NCBI GenBank assembly: GCA_045636145.1
Contig: JAZTWV010000053.1
Span: 1 to 24,537 of the forward strand
Direction of reading: 5' to 3'
DNA from: Flemingiibacterium sp045636145
GTDB lineage: Bacteria > Bacillota > Clostridia > Oscillospirales > CAG-272
Length of the DNA stretch: 24,537 nt
The position numbers were made by a program, and so were the translations under genes. The notes beneath the pieces were generated by a model. That model was not told the origin of the DNA, did not search any database, and saw only the letters and a list, made by a program, of their open reading frames with translations. Shown here piece by piece: positions 1-7,388 of this stretch (within the stretch, counting starts at the first letter, position 1; each line of letters starts with the position of its first letter).

Positions 1-1
1 A

Positions 2-150
2 TCGCTCTTAACAGCTCGCAGGCGCGGGCAACGCAGTATTCGCTTAACAGCTGTGAAAAGGTAGAGCCGAAGCAGCGCCGCACCAATCCGGAGATATAGA
101 AAAAATGTAATCGCCCTTGCCCAAGCAGCTGTGTTCGCAGCGAATCATGG
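2..150 (-). pseudogene. possible AraC-type helix-turn-helix remnant, partial at left edge
   Basis: Read on the minus strand, one frame gives YISGLVRRCFGSTFSQLL followed by SEYCVARACELLRA. This resembles the second helix-turn-helix of AraC/YesN regulators (YLSxLFKxxFGxxFSxYL...RxxxAxxLL). The frame has no start codon and runs off the left edge. The matching first helix-turn-helix appears only in broken pieces in other frames. Between 151 and about 420 the minus strand has short frames (for example ALAEAVVKRFRV and GKFDMVIMWSSSPPEF) that could be the decayed front part of the same regulator, but I cannot join them. Homology is by eye only, and a chance resemblance is possible. Nothing else is recognisable in 1-460. 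Confidence 0.4.
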
Positions 151-461
151 CTATAAGGCTTTTCTTTGACTATGCATCCAAAATTTTATTACGCGAAACC
201 TCTTGACAACCGCCTCTGCAAGCGCAACAATACAAACGCCTCCCGAACCGCGGATACCGCGAAATTCAGGAGGTGAGCTTGACCACATAATAACCATATC
301 AAATTTTCCTGACCACATATACAGACCATAGACGCGCACGGACTATTCGGACACAAGAGAACACGAGAGCACGAAACTGCGGATTTTATGGACAGAAAAG
401 CACTAAAAAAACTTAAAAGCACCGAAAAAACGTAAATTTCGGCGTTGGGGTGGTAGAGGCC

Positions 462-489
462 GCAAGTTCAAGTCTTGTCACACGTACCA
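462..489 (+). other. isolated tRNA 3' end (T-arm, acceptor 3' strand, CCA), possible attachment site
   Basis: Bases 462-478 form a complete T-arm: stem GCAAG pairs with CTTGT (one G-U pair) around the loop TTCAAGT. It is followed by seven acceptor bases CACACGT, a discriminator A and an encoded CCA at 487-489. No matching 5' acceptor strand, D-arm or anticodon arm lies in the preceding 90 bases, so this is not a complete tRNA. A terminator follows at once, as expected downstream of a tRNA gene. Tyrosine integrases often use exactly this part of a tRNA as attB and leave such a fragment at the far end of the inserted element. The amino-acid identity cannot be read from the fragment. Confidence 0.6.
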
Positions 490-491
490 AC

Positions 492-528
492 AAAAAGCTG
501 AAATGCCACAAGGGCATTTCAGCTTTTT
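492..528. terminator. bidirectional intrinsic terminator
   Basis: A perfect 16-bp inverted repeat (AAAAAGCTGAAATGCC at 492-507, its complement at 513-528) encloses the 5-nt loop ACAAG. A T-run ends the plus-strand copy, and the A-run at the other side gives a T-run on the minus strand. It can therefore end transcription of the operon coming from the right (last gene stops at 552) and of whatever tRNA once stood on the left. Confidence 0.9.
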
Positions 529-551
529 TGCTATTCTCTAGGCGACAGAAT

Positions 552-2108
552 TCACACTAGTGCAGTCTTCATGTCTTCCTTATTCATGTACATAGCGTGG
601 TCAGCCTTCGCAAATACATCTTCATAAACATGATCGATTGACGAATCGAATACCGAAACTCCTCTCGCTATTGAAACAGGTACTGTTTCATCGTTTACCG
701 TTATGTAATCGGCAGAGAATGCAGCGTCCATTTTTTCAATGAGAGCATGGTGACGCTCAAGGTCTTTTCCCTTTAACACAACAACAAATTCATCGCCGCC
801 GATTCGGTATACGGCGCTTGTTTTGAATATGTCGGTAAGTATTCTCGCTGAATGAATGATAAGTTCATTTCCGATATCGTGTCCGTAGGTGTCGTTGGTT
901 TTCTTCAGATTGTTTATGTCTGCAACTATTACACCAAAAGAGGGATTGCCCGTGTTTATTTCTTTGTTAAGCTCATGGATCGCTTCGGTATAGGCGGTAC
1001 TGTTCTTTACGCCCGTAAGAGAATCTCTGTAAGCAAGCGCGTTTATATATGCGGAATACTCTCGAATCTTTGCATAAGTGTCGGTAAGCACGCGTGCGAG
1101 TATACCGATTTCATCCTTTGAATCAATAACAAAATTTTCGTTCTGCACACCGGCAGCGATGTTGGACGCCGCGACAGTAAGTTTTTTAAGCGGCGTCACA
1201 ATTCTGTGCGTTACCCAAACGGTATAGAGTATCGCAAGTGCAAGCACCACCAAAAATGCGCAGATTATATAGGCGAGCATAGGACGCAGACCGCTCTGGA
1301 TGTCCTTATATGCAGCGCGAAGCTCAAGGTACATTCCGTTTTTCAGGGGTGTTGTTGCCTCGGTATAATCTTCTGCAATCTTTATATTCTCCGATGGATT
1401 GTAACAAGTCTCCTTGTCATCGCTGAGCAAAAGAGCACATCCGGAGTCATAAACAGTTATTTCGTTTACCAGCTCAAGCAAACAATCAAAATTCATATTG
1501 AATCCGAGGAATCCCAAAAAGGTATTTTCTTTGTATAGCGGCGTAAGGTAGGAGACAACCGTATCGTCGGGGGCAAAGGTACTCCTTCGGGGCTGCAGCC
1601 ATATGTTGCCGGATCCAATCACGTCAAATCCGCTTTCCTTAATAAAGTTCGCGTTAAAAAGGTCAAGCTCCGCAAACTCCTCTTTTGAAAGCTCGTACAC
1701 GCCATCATCTTTGAATTTTGAGTAAAATCCGGAAGTAACACCACCCGTCACCTCGGGTGAGAAGCAGAGATAATATGCGGTTGTTCCGGCGGTATTAAGT
1801 GCAACCTCGTCAAAAAGGTGGCATATTTCCTCTATATATTCGTCACGATAGGATTCATTATTCAGCGCACTCACACTGCTAAGCTCATGTATTGCGTAGT
1901 GCTCCATAATTGCCGACGACTGCATAAAATCGTTCAGCATATCATTGATATATGCGGCTTCCTTCTCGGAAACGTTGTTTAAAATTCTGTCCGCATCCTT
2001 ATGCATGATATTATGCGTAACACCCACTGCGATGGAGGTAACAATCGCAGTAATCACAATAAGCGCGGTAATTACAACAAACAGTATTTTACTTTGAATT
2101 GTCTTCAT
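552..2108 (-). CDS. membrane diguanylate cyclase (periplasm-type sensor, HAMP, GGDEF)
   Basis: This 518-residue protein should make c-di-GMP from two GTP at the membrane. TM1 is at about residues 8-30 and TM2 at about 275-299. The external region between them resembles a Cache-type ligand sensor, followed by a HAMP linker (about 300-350) and a GGDEF domain (about 360-518). The GGDEF domain has RDSLTGVKN, ADINNLKKTNDTYGH and an intact RIGGDEF at 435-441, so it should be active. The inhibitory RxxD I-site is absent (FKTS in its place), which predicts weak product inhibition. ATG at 2108 has AAGGAG eight bases upstream. It is the last gene of the operon, 38 nt after the EAL gene and 24 nt before the terminator. 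The likely job is to supply c-di-GMP to the PelD-like receptor encoded by the first gene. The signal sensed is unknown. Confidence 0.9.
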   Translation of the reverse strand: MKTIQSKILFVVITALIVITAIVTSIAVGVTHNIMHKDADRILNNVSEKEAAYINDMLNDFMQSSAIMEHYAIHELSSVSALNNESYRDEYIEEICHLFDEVALNTAGTTAYYLCFSPEVTGGVTSGFYSKFKDDGVYELSKEEFAELDLFNANFIKESGFDVIGSGNIWLQPRRSTFAPDDTVVSYLTPLYKENTFLGFLGFNMNFDCLLELVNEITVYDSGCALLLSDDKETCYNPSENIKIAEDYTEATTPLKNGMYLELRAAYKDIQSGLRPMLAYIICAFLVVLALAILYTVWVTHRIVTPLKKLTVAASNIAAGVQNENFVIDSKDEIGILARVLTDTYAKIREYSAYINALAYRDSLTGVKNSTAYTEAIHELNKEINTGNPSFGVIVADINNLKKTNDTYGHDIGNELIIHSARILTDIFKTSAVYRIGGDEFVVVLKGKDLERHHALIEKMDAAFSADYITVNDETVPVSIARGVSVFDSSIDHVYEDVFAKADHAMYMNKEDMKTALV

Positions 2109-2146
2109 AGTATTTGCTCCTTGGTCTTGCTTTATTAATTGCGTAT

Positions 2147-4237
2147 TTACGCTCCTTCAACTCCGGTGAGTATGCGATGATAACCATCAAGCACTATCTT
2201 ATCGCCTTCATCCGACGTGCGTATTCCGCTGCTGCGTACGGTTACTTGACCGACCACCGGATGATTCCAGCGATAACCGAGTTGTACTGCCTTTTTGTCA
2301 TTTATCATCACATTGACAGCATTGTCCACATATTCCCTATCCTTTTGAGAAATGCGGCTGTACCAATAATCGTAACATTCACCCGGGGATAGCTTCTCCG
2401 TGAGACCGAGCACTCGCTCCATTACATCATCTACGTGCAGCTCATGACGGTTGTTTTTTTCGTCAATTCGAATGATCCACAGCCCGATATTATTTGCACG
2501 CAGGATATTCTTTGGCTCGAAGTGTATCGTTCCGAATTGCTCTTTGAAACGGTTTATCTCCTTAATAGCCGCGATTCTTGCCTCATATGCATCGGAAGAT
2601 TTGTGGATGTACTTTTGCGCGATCTCATCAGCTGTGCAGGGCTTGTCAAAGAGATATCCCTGAAAAAAATCCACCTGAAGCGGCTCAAGTACAGAAAGCT
2701 CTTTTGCGGTTTCGACACCCTCACAGCACGCATGTATAGAGTTGGTTTTCGCAAATTCAATTACATTGCTGATAAGTCGGTAATTGTAGGTATTCTTTTC
2801 AATCTCAGAAACGAAGCTTCGGTCAATTTTGATTTCGCTTACATCAAGCTGTTTCAAATATCCGAGATTTGAATAGCCCGTTCCGAAATCATCTATGGAA
2901 AAACGCACTCCGTACGATTTGATATACTTGATCAAATCGTAAAAATGCTTGTCCTGATGCAGCTGAACGGACTCTGTCAACTCAACGGTAAGGGACTCTC
3001 CGGGCATTCCCGCATTTTTCAGAGCATCAACAATTTTTTCTCCGATTTTATGGTCCTCAAACTGAACGCTTGAAAAGTTCACGCTCACCTGCAGTGACGG
3101 AATAAATTCGCGCCACGCTTTACACTGAGCGAGTGCCTGATCTAACACCCACATTCCCACAGACTCAATAAGCCTTGATTGCTCGAGAAGCGGAATGAAT
3201 GAATCAGGGAAAACCTTTCCACGTTTTTTTGAATTATATCTGAGTAGTGCCTCCACCCCGTAAAGCTCATAGCTCCCGCTTCTCACCTGAGGCTGATACC
3301 AAAGCTCGAAGCCTTCGAAGTTGTTTTGTACACTCTCCTTCAGCTCCTCAAGAAGTGTAAGTGCACTTATTCTCTGCTCAATATCATCGGCAGAAAAGAA
3401 TTCAAAACAGTCAGTTGTTTTTTGCTTTGCTTTTTGCAGAGTGACATTTGCGGAATCTATCAGATGAGAAACATCTATAAAGAGACTCTTGTCGATCGGA
3501 ACAGCTCCGGCGCAGAGCGAACATTTTTCACTCATGACACTGTTTATCTGCCGGTATATCTCCTGCATTTTCTCATAGGATGATTCGCTGATTACAGCCG
3601 CAAAATTATTATGGTCGATATGGTATGCTTCTTCCACCGAATCTATACCGTTAAGAATATCCGCCACCTCACAAAGCAGCTGATTTCCGAAGCTTCTTCC
3701 ATGACTTAAATTGATGTCCGCAAGCTCGGGAATTTCAAGTAACATAAGCGATCCCAAAGGGCCCATCAAGCGCACCTTCAGATCTTCACGAAGCTTGGTT
3801 TTATTGGAGAGACCTGTGACCTGATTATAGAGATGACGTACCGCTTCCTCCGATACTCTTCCGATCATGAGATGGGGACTGCCGCCCTCATCATGTACAA
3901 CCCGTCCTCGACAGCTGACCCATACGATTTCGCCGTCACGATTGATCCAACGGTAGTTCATATCGTGAGCGTCCTGTGTACCGTTTTTGATTCTTTCTAT
4001 GTCCTCACAAAGTGCCTTTCGGTCAGCCGGATGTACAACAGCAAGCATTTCCGCAAAGGTATTGACCTCACTCCCCGGCTTTCTCACGGCAAACCGTTTA
4101 TCAATGGAGCCGAAAAACCGGTTCTCATCGTGCGGTATATCAAACACAAACAAAAAGTCATCCGTTGTTTTGTTGATAGCCTCAAAGAGCTTTTTTACGG
4201 TTGAGAAATCCTTTATCGACTGAAAAATCTTATCCAT
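2147..4237 (-). CDS. PAS / degenerate GGDEF / EAL / PAS c-di-GMP phosphodiesterase
   Basis: This 696-residue soluble protein should hydrolyse c-di-GMP. An N-terminal PAS-like domain (about 30-135, with YRWINRDGEIVWV) leads into a GGDEF-like domain (about 140-285). Its signature is lost: HIDHNNF stands where RxGGDEF is expected, so it is probably regulatory. The EAL domain (about 300-545) keeps its catalytic set: VEALLRY, SVNFSS, ELTES, IDDFGTGYSN, IKIDRSF, CEGVET and QGYLF. A second PAS-like domain ends the protein. ATG at 4237 overlaps the DUF4956 stop codon (ATGGATAA). A GTG at 4246 in the same frame would add three residues. No strong ribosome site precedes either start, which suggests translational coupling. 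It is presumably the counterweight to the GGDEF protein next door. Confidence 0.88.
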   Translation of the reverse strand: MDKIFQSIKDFSTVKKLFEAINKTTDDFLFVFDIPHDENRFFGSIDKRFAVRKPGSEVNTFAEMLAVVHPADRKALCEDIERIKNGTQDAHDMNYRWINRDGEIVWVSCRGRVVHDEGGSPHLMIGRVSEEAVRHLYNQVTGLSNKTKLREDLKVRLMGPLGSLMLLEIPELADINLSHGRSFGNQLLCEVADILNGIDSVEEAYHIDHNNFAAVISESSYEKMQEIYRQINSVMSEKCSLCAGAVPIDKSLFIDVSHLIDSANVTLQKAKQKTTDCFEFFSADDIEQRISALTLLEELKESVQNNFEGFELWYQPQVRSGSYELYGVEALLRYNSKKRGKVFPDSFIPLLEQSRLIESVGMWVLDQALAQCKAWREFIPSLQVSVNFSSVQFEDHKIGEKIVDALKNAGMPGESLTVELTESVQLHQDKHFYDLIKYIKSYGVRFSIDDFGTGYSNLGYLKQLDVSEIKIDRSFVSEIEKNTYNYRLISNVIEFAKTNSIHACCEGVETAKELSVLEPLQVDFFQGYLFDKPCTADEIAQKYIHKSSDAYEARIAAIKEINRFKEQFGTIHFEPKNILRANNIGLWIIRIDEKNNRHELHVDDVMERVLGLTEKLSPGECYDYWYSRISQKDREYVDNAVNVMINDKKAVQLGYRWNHPVVGQVTVRSSGIRTSDEGDKIVLDGYHRILTGVEGA

Positions 4238-4901
4238 GATATTCACCGTTGTATTGAATCAGCGTAGCATCATCAACCCCATCAATAGAGTTTATTTTTT
4301 CCATGAAGAAGGTATCGTTGTTTTTGCAGAATACCTCGATTGCCATTTCGGTTTTCTCTTTTCTCATGGTTTTGGATTTGATGAAATATTTCATCTTGCC
4401 AAGCGCACGAATGATATCATCCCCGACCGCATCACCGGTGTAGTGAACTACGAGTATGTAGATGCGTCCCTTCTGCTGCTTATGATAAAATAGAATTATC
4501 ATAAGTGTCATAACAAGTGCCGCAACTAAAACGAGCACATACATTCCCGCACCGGCGGTGATTCCGGTTGTTATAGCCCAGAAAAGGTATAAAAGGTCAA
4601 GCGGATCCTTTACTGCGGTACGGAAGCGTACGATAGACAACGCACCGACCATACCGAGGGAGATTACGATGTTTGTACTGATGGCAAGCGTAACCATGGC
4701 TGTCAGCACGGTCATGCCTACAAGTGTTATGGCAAATGCGCGGGAATAGATAACACCCGTATAAAATTTTCTGTACACAAAGTAAATGACAGTGCCCATA
4801 ATGAGGGCTGTGAGAAGTCCGAGCGCGGCGTTCGTTATACTTACGCCGTCAAACGCGCCCGACTCAAGAATTGATTTTTTTATAAAATCCTGTACACTCA
4901 T
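4230..4901 (-). CDS. DUF4956-family membrane protein
   Basis: This 223-residue protein has three or four hydrophobic segments in its first 145 residues (for example NAALGLLTALIMGTVIYFVY and GMYVLVLVAALVMTLMIILF). The conserved core SLGMVGALSIVRFRTAVKDP lies between membrane segments and is typical of DUF4956. A cytoplasmic C-terminal domain of about 75 residues follows, with an alternating ferredoxin-like pattern. The start is chosen at 4901 because GGAGG lies six bases upstream; an ATG at 4907 touches the GGAGG directly and is less likely. It follows the VTC gene by 14 nt. From experience this family often sits beside VTC-domain and CotH genes, as here, so it may be their membrane partner. 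Its biochemical function is unknown. Confidence 0.85.
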   Translation of the reverse strand: MSVQDFIKKSILESGAFDGVSITNAALGLLTALIMGTVIYFVYRKFYTGVIYSRAFAITLVGMTVLTAMVTLAISTNIVISLGMVGALSIVRFRTAVKDPLDLLYLFWAITTGITAGAGMYVLVLVAALVMTLMIILFYHKQQKGRIYILVVHYTGDAVGDDIIRALGKMKYFIKSKTMRKEKTEMAIEVFCKNNDTFFMEKINSIDGVDDATLIQYNGEYHG

Positions 4902-4915
4902 AGTCATCCTCCAAA

Positions 4916-5638
4916 TTAATTCTCATACCAATATTTAAAGCTTCGCATATACTCTGTCTTCTCATAGCAAAGCACATATTTCGACACTGCTGTAAACTCG
5001 GATGCCCTGTCCGGTAAAATGTCGCGCACAAACTTCGGCAGAAATTCGGTATATTTTACCTCCATTACACACTTGCCCGGCTCAAGCACGGGGAGTGCGG
5101 GAAGCGTGTCGTCGAAAATGTCGTAACTTCCGACAGCGGCACGTACATCCATATCAAAGGTGATGCGCACCGTTCCGGCATCCAGAATCCACGGCTCGCG
5201 GTCATAGTCAACGATAGTGCGCGGACGCATTACGTTGCTGACACATTCAACGTAAAACTCCCTGCATAGCGGATATTTGCTGTGCAGCAAAAATTCGTAG
5301 TCGCCGTCGAGAATTTTGTAGACCTCGTCTCTCGTGAGCGTTGCCGACTCCTTGAAGATGTAGGCGCCGAATTTCTTTTTCCGCTCAAGCTTTATACTGC
5401 TGTCTTGACAGTTATAGATGCGTATACGGTATTTTTTTCGTTCCAGCACACCTGCATCCTTTTCTTCATAGGCTGTATTGAAATAATCATCAAAATACAG
5501 GCTCCTGATCATATAACCGCCGTTTTTTGCATGCTTGTCAAGCTCTAAAAACGGAGAGAGTCGCCTGCAGATAAGCTCCTTTTGTGCTGTATCAATAAGA
5601 TACTTCCACTCGTGACGGTAGCGTTCAGTCTTCGACAT
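4916..5638 (-). CDS. VTC-domain protein, putative polyphosphate polymerase
   Basis: This 240-residue protein covers little more than a VTC domain, a member of the triphosphate tunnel fold. Charged residues expected to line the tunnel are visible: RHEWKY (8-13), RKKYRIRIY (67-75), KLERKKK (83-89), FKES (95-98), RTIVDYDREPW (140-150) and MEVKYTEF (192-199). In yeast VTC the domain makes polyphosphate from ATP; bacterial stand-alone versions are annotated by homology and the substrate here is not proven. ATG at 5638 is preferred: GGAGG lies six bases upstream, whereas the earlier ATG at 5644 abuts it. The gene overlaps the end of the CotH gene by 14 nt, so translation is probably coupled. No membrane segment is present, so it probably acts at the inner face with DUF4956. 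Confidence 0.85.
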   Translation of the reverse strand: MSKTERYRHEWKYLIDTAQKELICRRLSPFLELDKHAKNGGYMIRSLYFDDYFNTAYEEKDAGVLERKKYRIRIYNCQDSSIKLERKKKFGAYIFKESATLTRDEVYKILDGDYEFLLHSKYPLCREFYVECVSNVMRPRTIVDYDREPWILDAGTVRITFDMDVRAAVGSYDIFDDTLPALPVLEPGKCVMEVKYTEFLPKFVRDILPDRASEFTAVSKYVLCYEKTEYMRSFKYWYEN

Positions 5639-7388
5639 AAACATCCTCCACGATCTGCCCGTTCGCATCAACATAGAAGCATTTTGTGCCGTATACCTTA
5701 CCGCTGTCGGTTATATAGGAATCAAACGCCGTCTGTGACTGGCCACCAGCGTCATAAGCTTTTACGCGAATGAAATACTGTCCCTCAGACAGACCGTCAA
5801 ACTCCGCCATAGGGATTGTGAGCTTATCAAGCTTCACTATGGGATTTTCAAAGGTGTAGTCACGCGCAAGCTCAAAACTGTATGAGATAGCCTCGGCGTC
5901 GAAGGTGTACGACGCTTCCCATATTACACTCAGCTTTTGAGCACTGTTTTCCGGAACGCCGATGTAGAACGGCATAGGCTTGCCAAAGGAATCCTTGAAT
6001 CTTTGGTAGTTATCTTTAATTTCATCAACAAGTGCGGATGCGATAATATCATACTGCGGGGCTGTAACCGGCATATAGAGAGCATCACGTCCGGTGTAAA
6101 CCAGCGGCTTCAGAAGCTCGGAATAAGCTTTTGCATATTCCTCCACACGCCCGTCGCACAGTTTTGCATAAATATCATCCACAGCTGCAGTGAGTGCCCC
6201 ACGGAACGTTTCCGATTTCAGGCATCTCTTAAATAACACGTTGCCCCAATAGTTACTCACGCCGGACTCCCACTCACTGTAGTCGTTTCGCCCGAGAAGC
6301 TCGTATTCCGTCCGTTTGAAGGAGCCGTCAAGGTCCCATGAGAGTATGTACCAACGATTATCGTTCTGTGCGCTGTACATATAGAAGTTTCGGCTCTGGG
6401 TGTCAACATTTCCGACGAGCAGCTGAAATGCCATCCAATATGCCACGTTTTCGATGTCAAAATCCTCTTCGAGTATGGTTTCTATCGGGATTGAATAGTC
6501 ATTTATTCGCTCAAGCAGACGTATAAGCTTTGTATGATCGTCATCGCCCTTAATTTCAAGTATTTCTTCGAATTTTGCGATATCATATCTCGGATCGTCC
6601 TTTGTAACTATCGTGTCCTCATAACGGTAAAACTCACAGAAGTTGATTTTATAAAGATGCCCTCTCTTGTCAAGTCCGTGACGCTCGAGAGCAGTCTTGT
6701 TAAGCTGTTCAACCTGCGTATAGATTCCGTAATCCTCAAATTTCGCATCCTCGCCCGATGTCAGATCTTTGACGTAAAGGCGTACAAAGGTTGTGCGAAG
6801 ACTCATCAGCTCGTCGATATTCGAAAGAAGATCAAAGCCCAGCTTATTGCGGAAGCGAAGACCGTCGCCCTGATGCTTGTTGAGAGCTATCGTCTGCTGT
6901 CCGCGCCAGTCACCCTTGTTGTCTTTGATGCTGATTTTATAGTTTTTCTGCACGTTTCGGCTGGAAGACTGACCGCGTATCTGCACCGTGCAGTTGGGTG
7001 CGACCTGACCGTAACCAAGCTCACCGGGAATCAGTCCGTTTTCATCGCCCACCTGGATCAGCCCGGCTATTTTATACCGCTCAATACCCATTTCTTCGTA
7101 ATCGTAAGCGGAATAGGTGTTTATTTCCTCCCATGTGTGATCGGTATTCTCGGCGGAATTGCCCATGGAAACAGTGAGATACATCGTTACAATTTCGGTA
7201 TTATTCTGCTGTTCATACAAGAGATCTTTATCGCGTATGTGAATATTTTCTTCTGTCTGTATTTCCGATTTGGAAATAGTCGTGCCGAGGTTTGAGTTCA
7301 CGGCTGAATCAAATGTATCATCGCATCCGGGCATACACATGATAGCTGCCAAAAGTAGACTTACGGCGGATAAAATCTTTTTCCTCAT
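5625..7388 (-). CDS. CotH-family kinase, predicted lipoprotein
   Basis: This 587-residue protein begins with a lipoprotein-type signal (hydrophobic 5-17, then MPGC with Cys22), so it should be anchored outside the membrane. The CotH kinase region spans about 65-450 and includes RGQSSSRN (138-145), KNYKISIK (148-155), YGIYTQVEQ (220-228), a D329-N334 stretch before FYMY, and WDLDGSF (351-357) with the metal-binding Asp pair. About 110 C-terminal residues look like a fibronectin-III sandwich. Spore-coat CotH is a protein kinase; here the substrate is unknown, perhaps a cell-surface or matrix protein. ATG at 7388 overlaps the pelG stop (ATGA), with GGAGG nine bases upstream. It opens the CotH-VTC-DUF4956 trio within the Pel operon. 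Confidence 0.88.
   Translation of the reverse strand: MRKKILSAVSLLLAAIMCMPGCDDTFDSAVNSNLGTTISKSEIQTEENIHIRDKDLLYEQQNNTEIVTMYLTVSMGNSAENTDHTWEEINTYSAYDYEEMGIERYKIAGLIQVGDENGLIPGELGYGQVAPNCTVQIRGQSSSRNVQKNYKISIKDNKGDWRGQQTIALNKHQGDGLRFRNKLGFDLLSNIDELMSLRTTFVRLYVKDLTSGEDAKFEDYGIYTQVEQLNKTALERHGLDKRGHLYKINFCEFYRYEDTIVTKDDPRYDIAKFEEILEIKGDDDHTKLIRLLERINDYSIPIETILEEDFDIENVAYWMAFQLLVGNVDTQSRNFYMYSAQNDNRWYILSWDLDGSFKRTEYELLGRNDYSEWESGVSNYWGNVLFKRCLKSETFRGALTAAVDDIYAKLCDGRVEEYAKAYSELLKPLVYTGRDALYMPVTAPQYDIIASALVDEIKDNYQRFKDSFGKPMPFYIGVPENSAQKLSVIWEASYTFDAEAISYSFELARDYTFENPIVKLDKLTIPMAEFDGLSEGQYFIRVKAYDAGGQSQTAFDSYITDSGKVYGTKCFYVDANGQIVEDVYVED

Noticed and set aside
189..422. 77-codon minus-strand ORF near the left edge
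   Set aside because: No ribosome site, odd composition (many Cys, Leu), no recognisable family; it overlaps another short frame. It is more likely part of a decayed gene than a real one.
420..489. Complete tRNA gene ending at 489
   Set aside because: Only the T-arm, acceptor 3' strand and CCA are present. No 5' acceptor strand pairing with CACACGT and no D-arm or anticodon arm can be found upstream.
6534..7295. 253-codon plus-strand ORF opposite the CotH gene
   Set aside because: It lies wholly inside a well-supported gene on the other strand, has no ribosome site or family, and is explained by the third-base pattern of the CotH codons.
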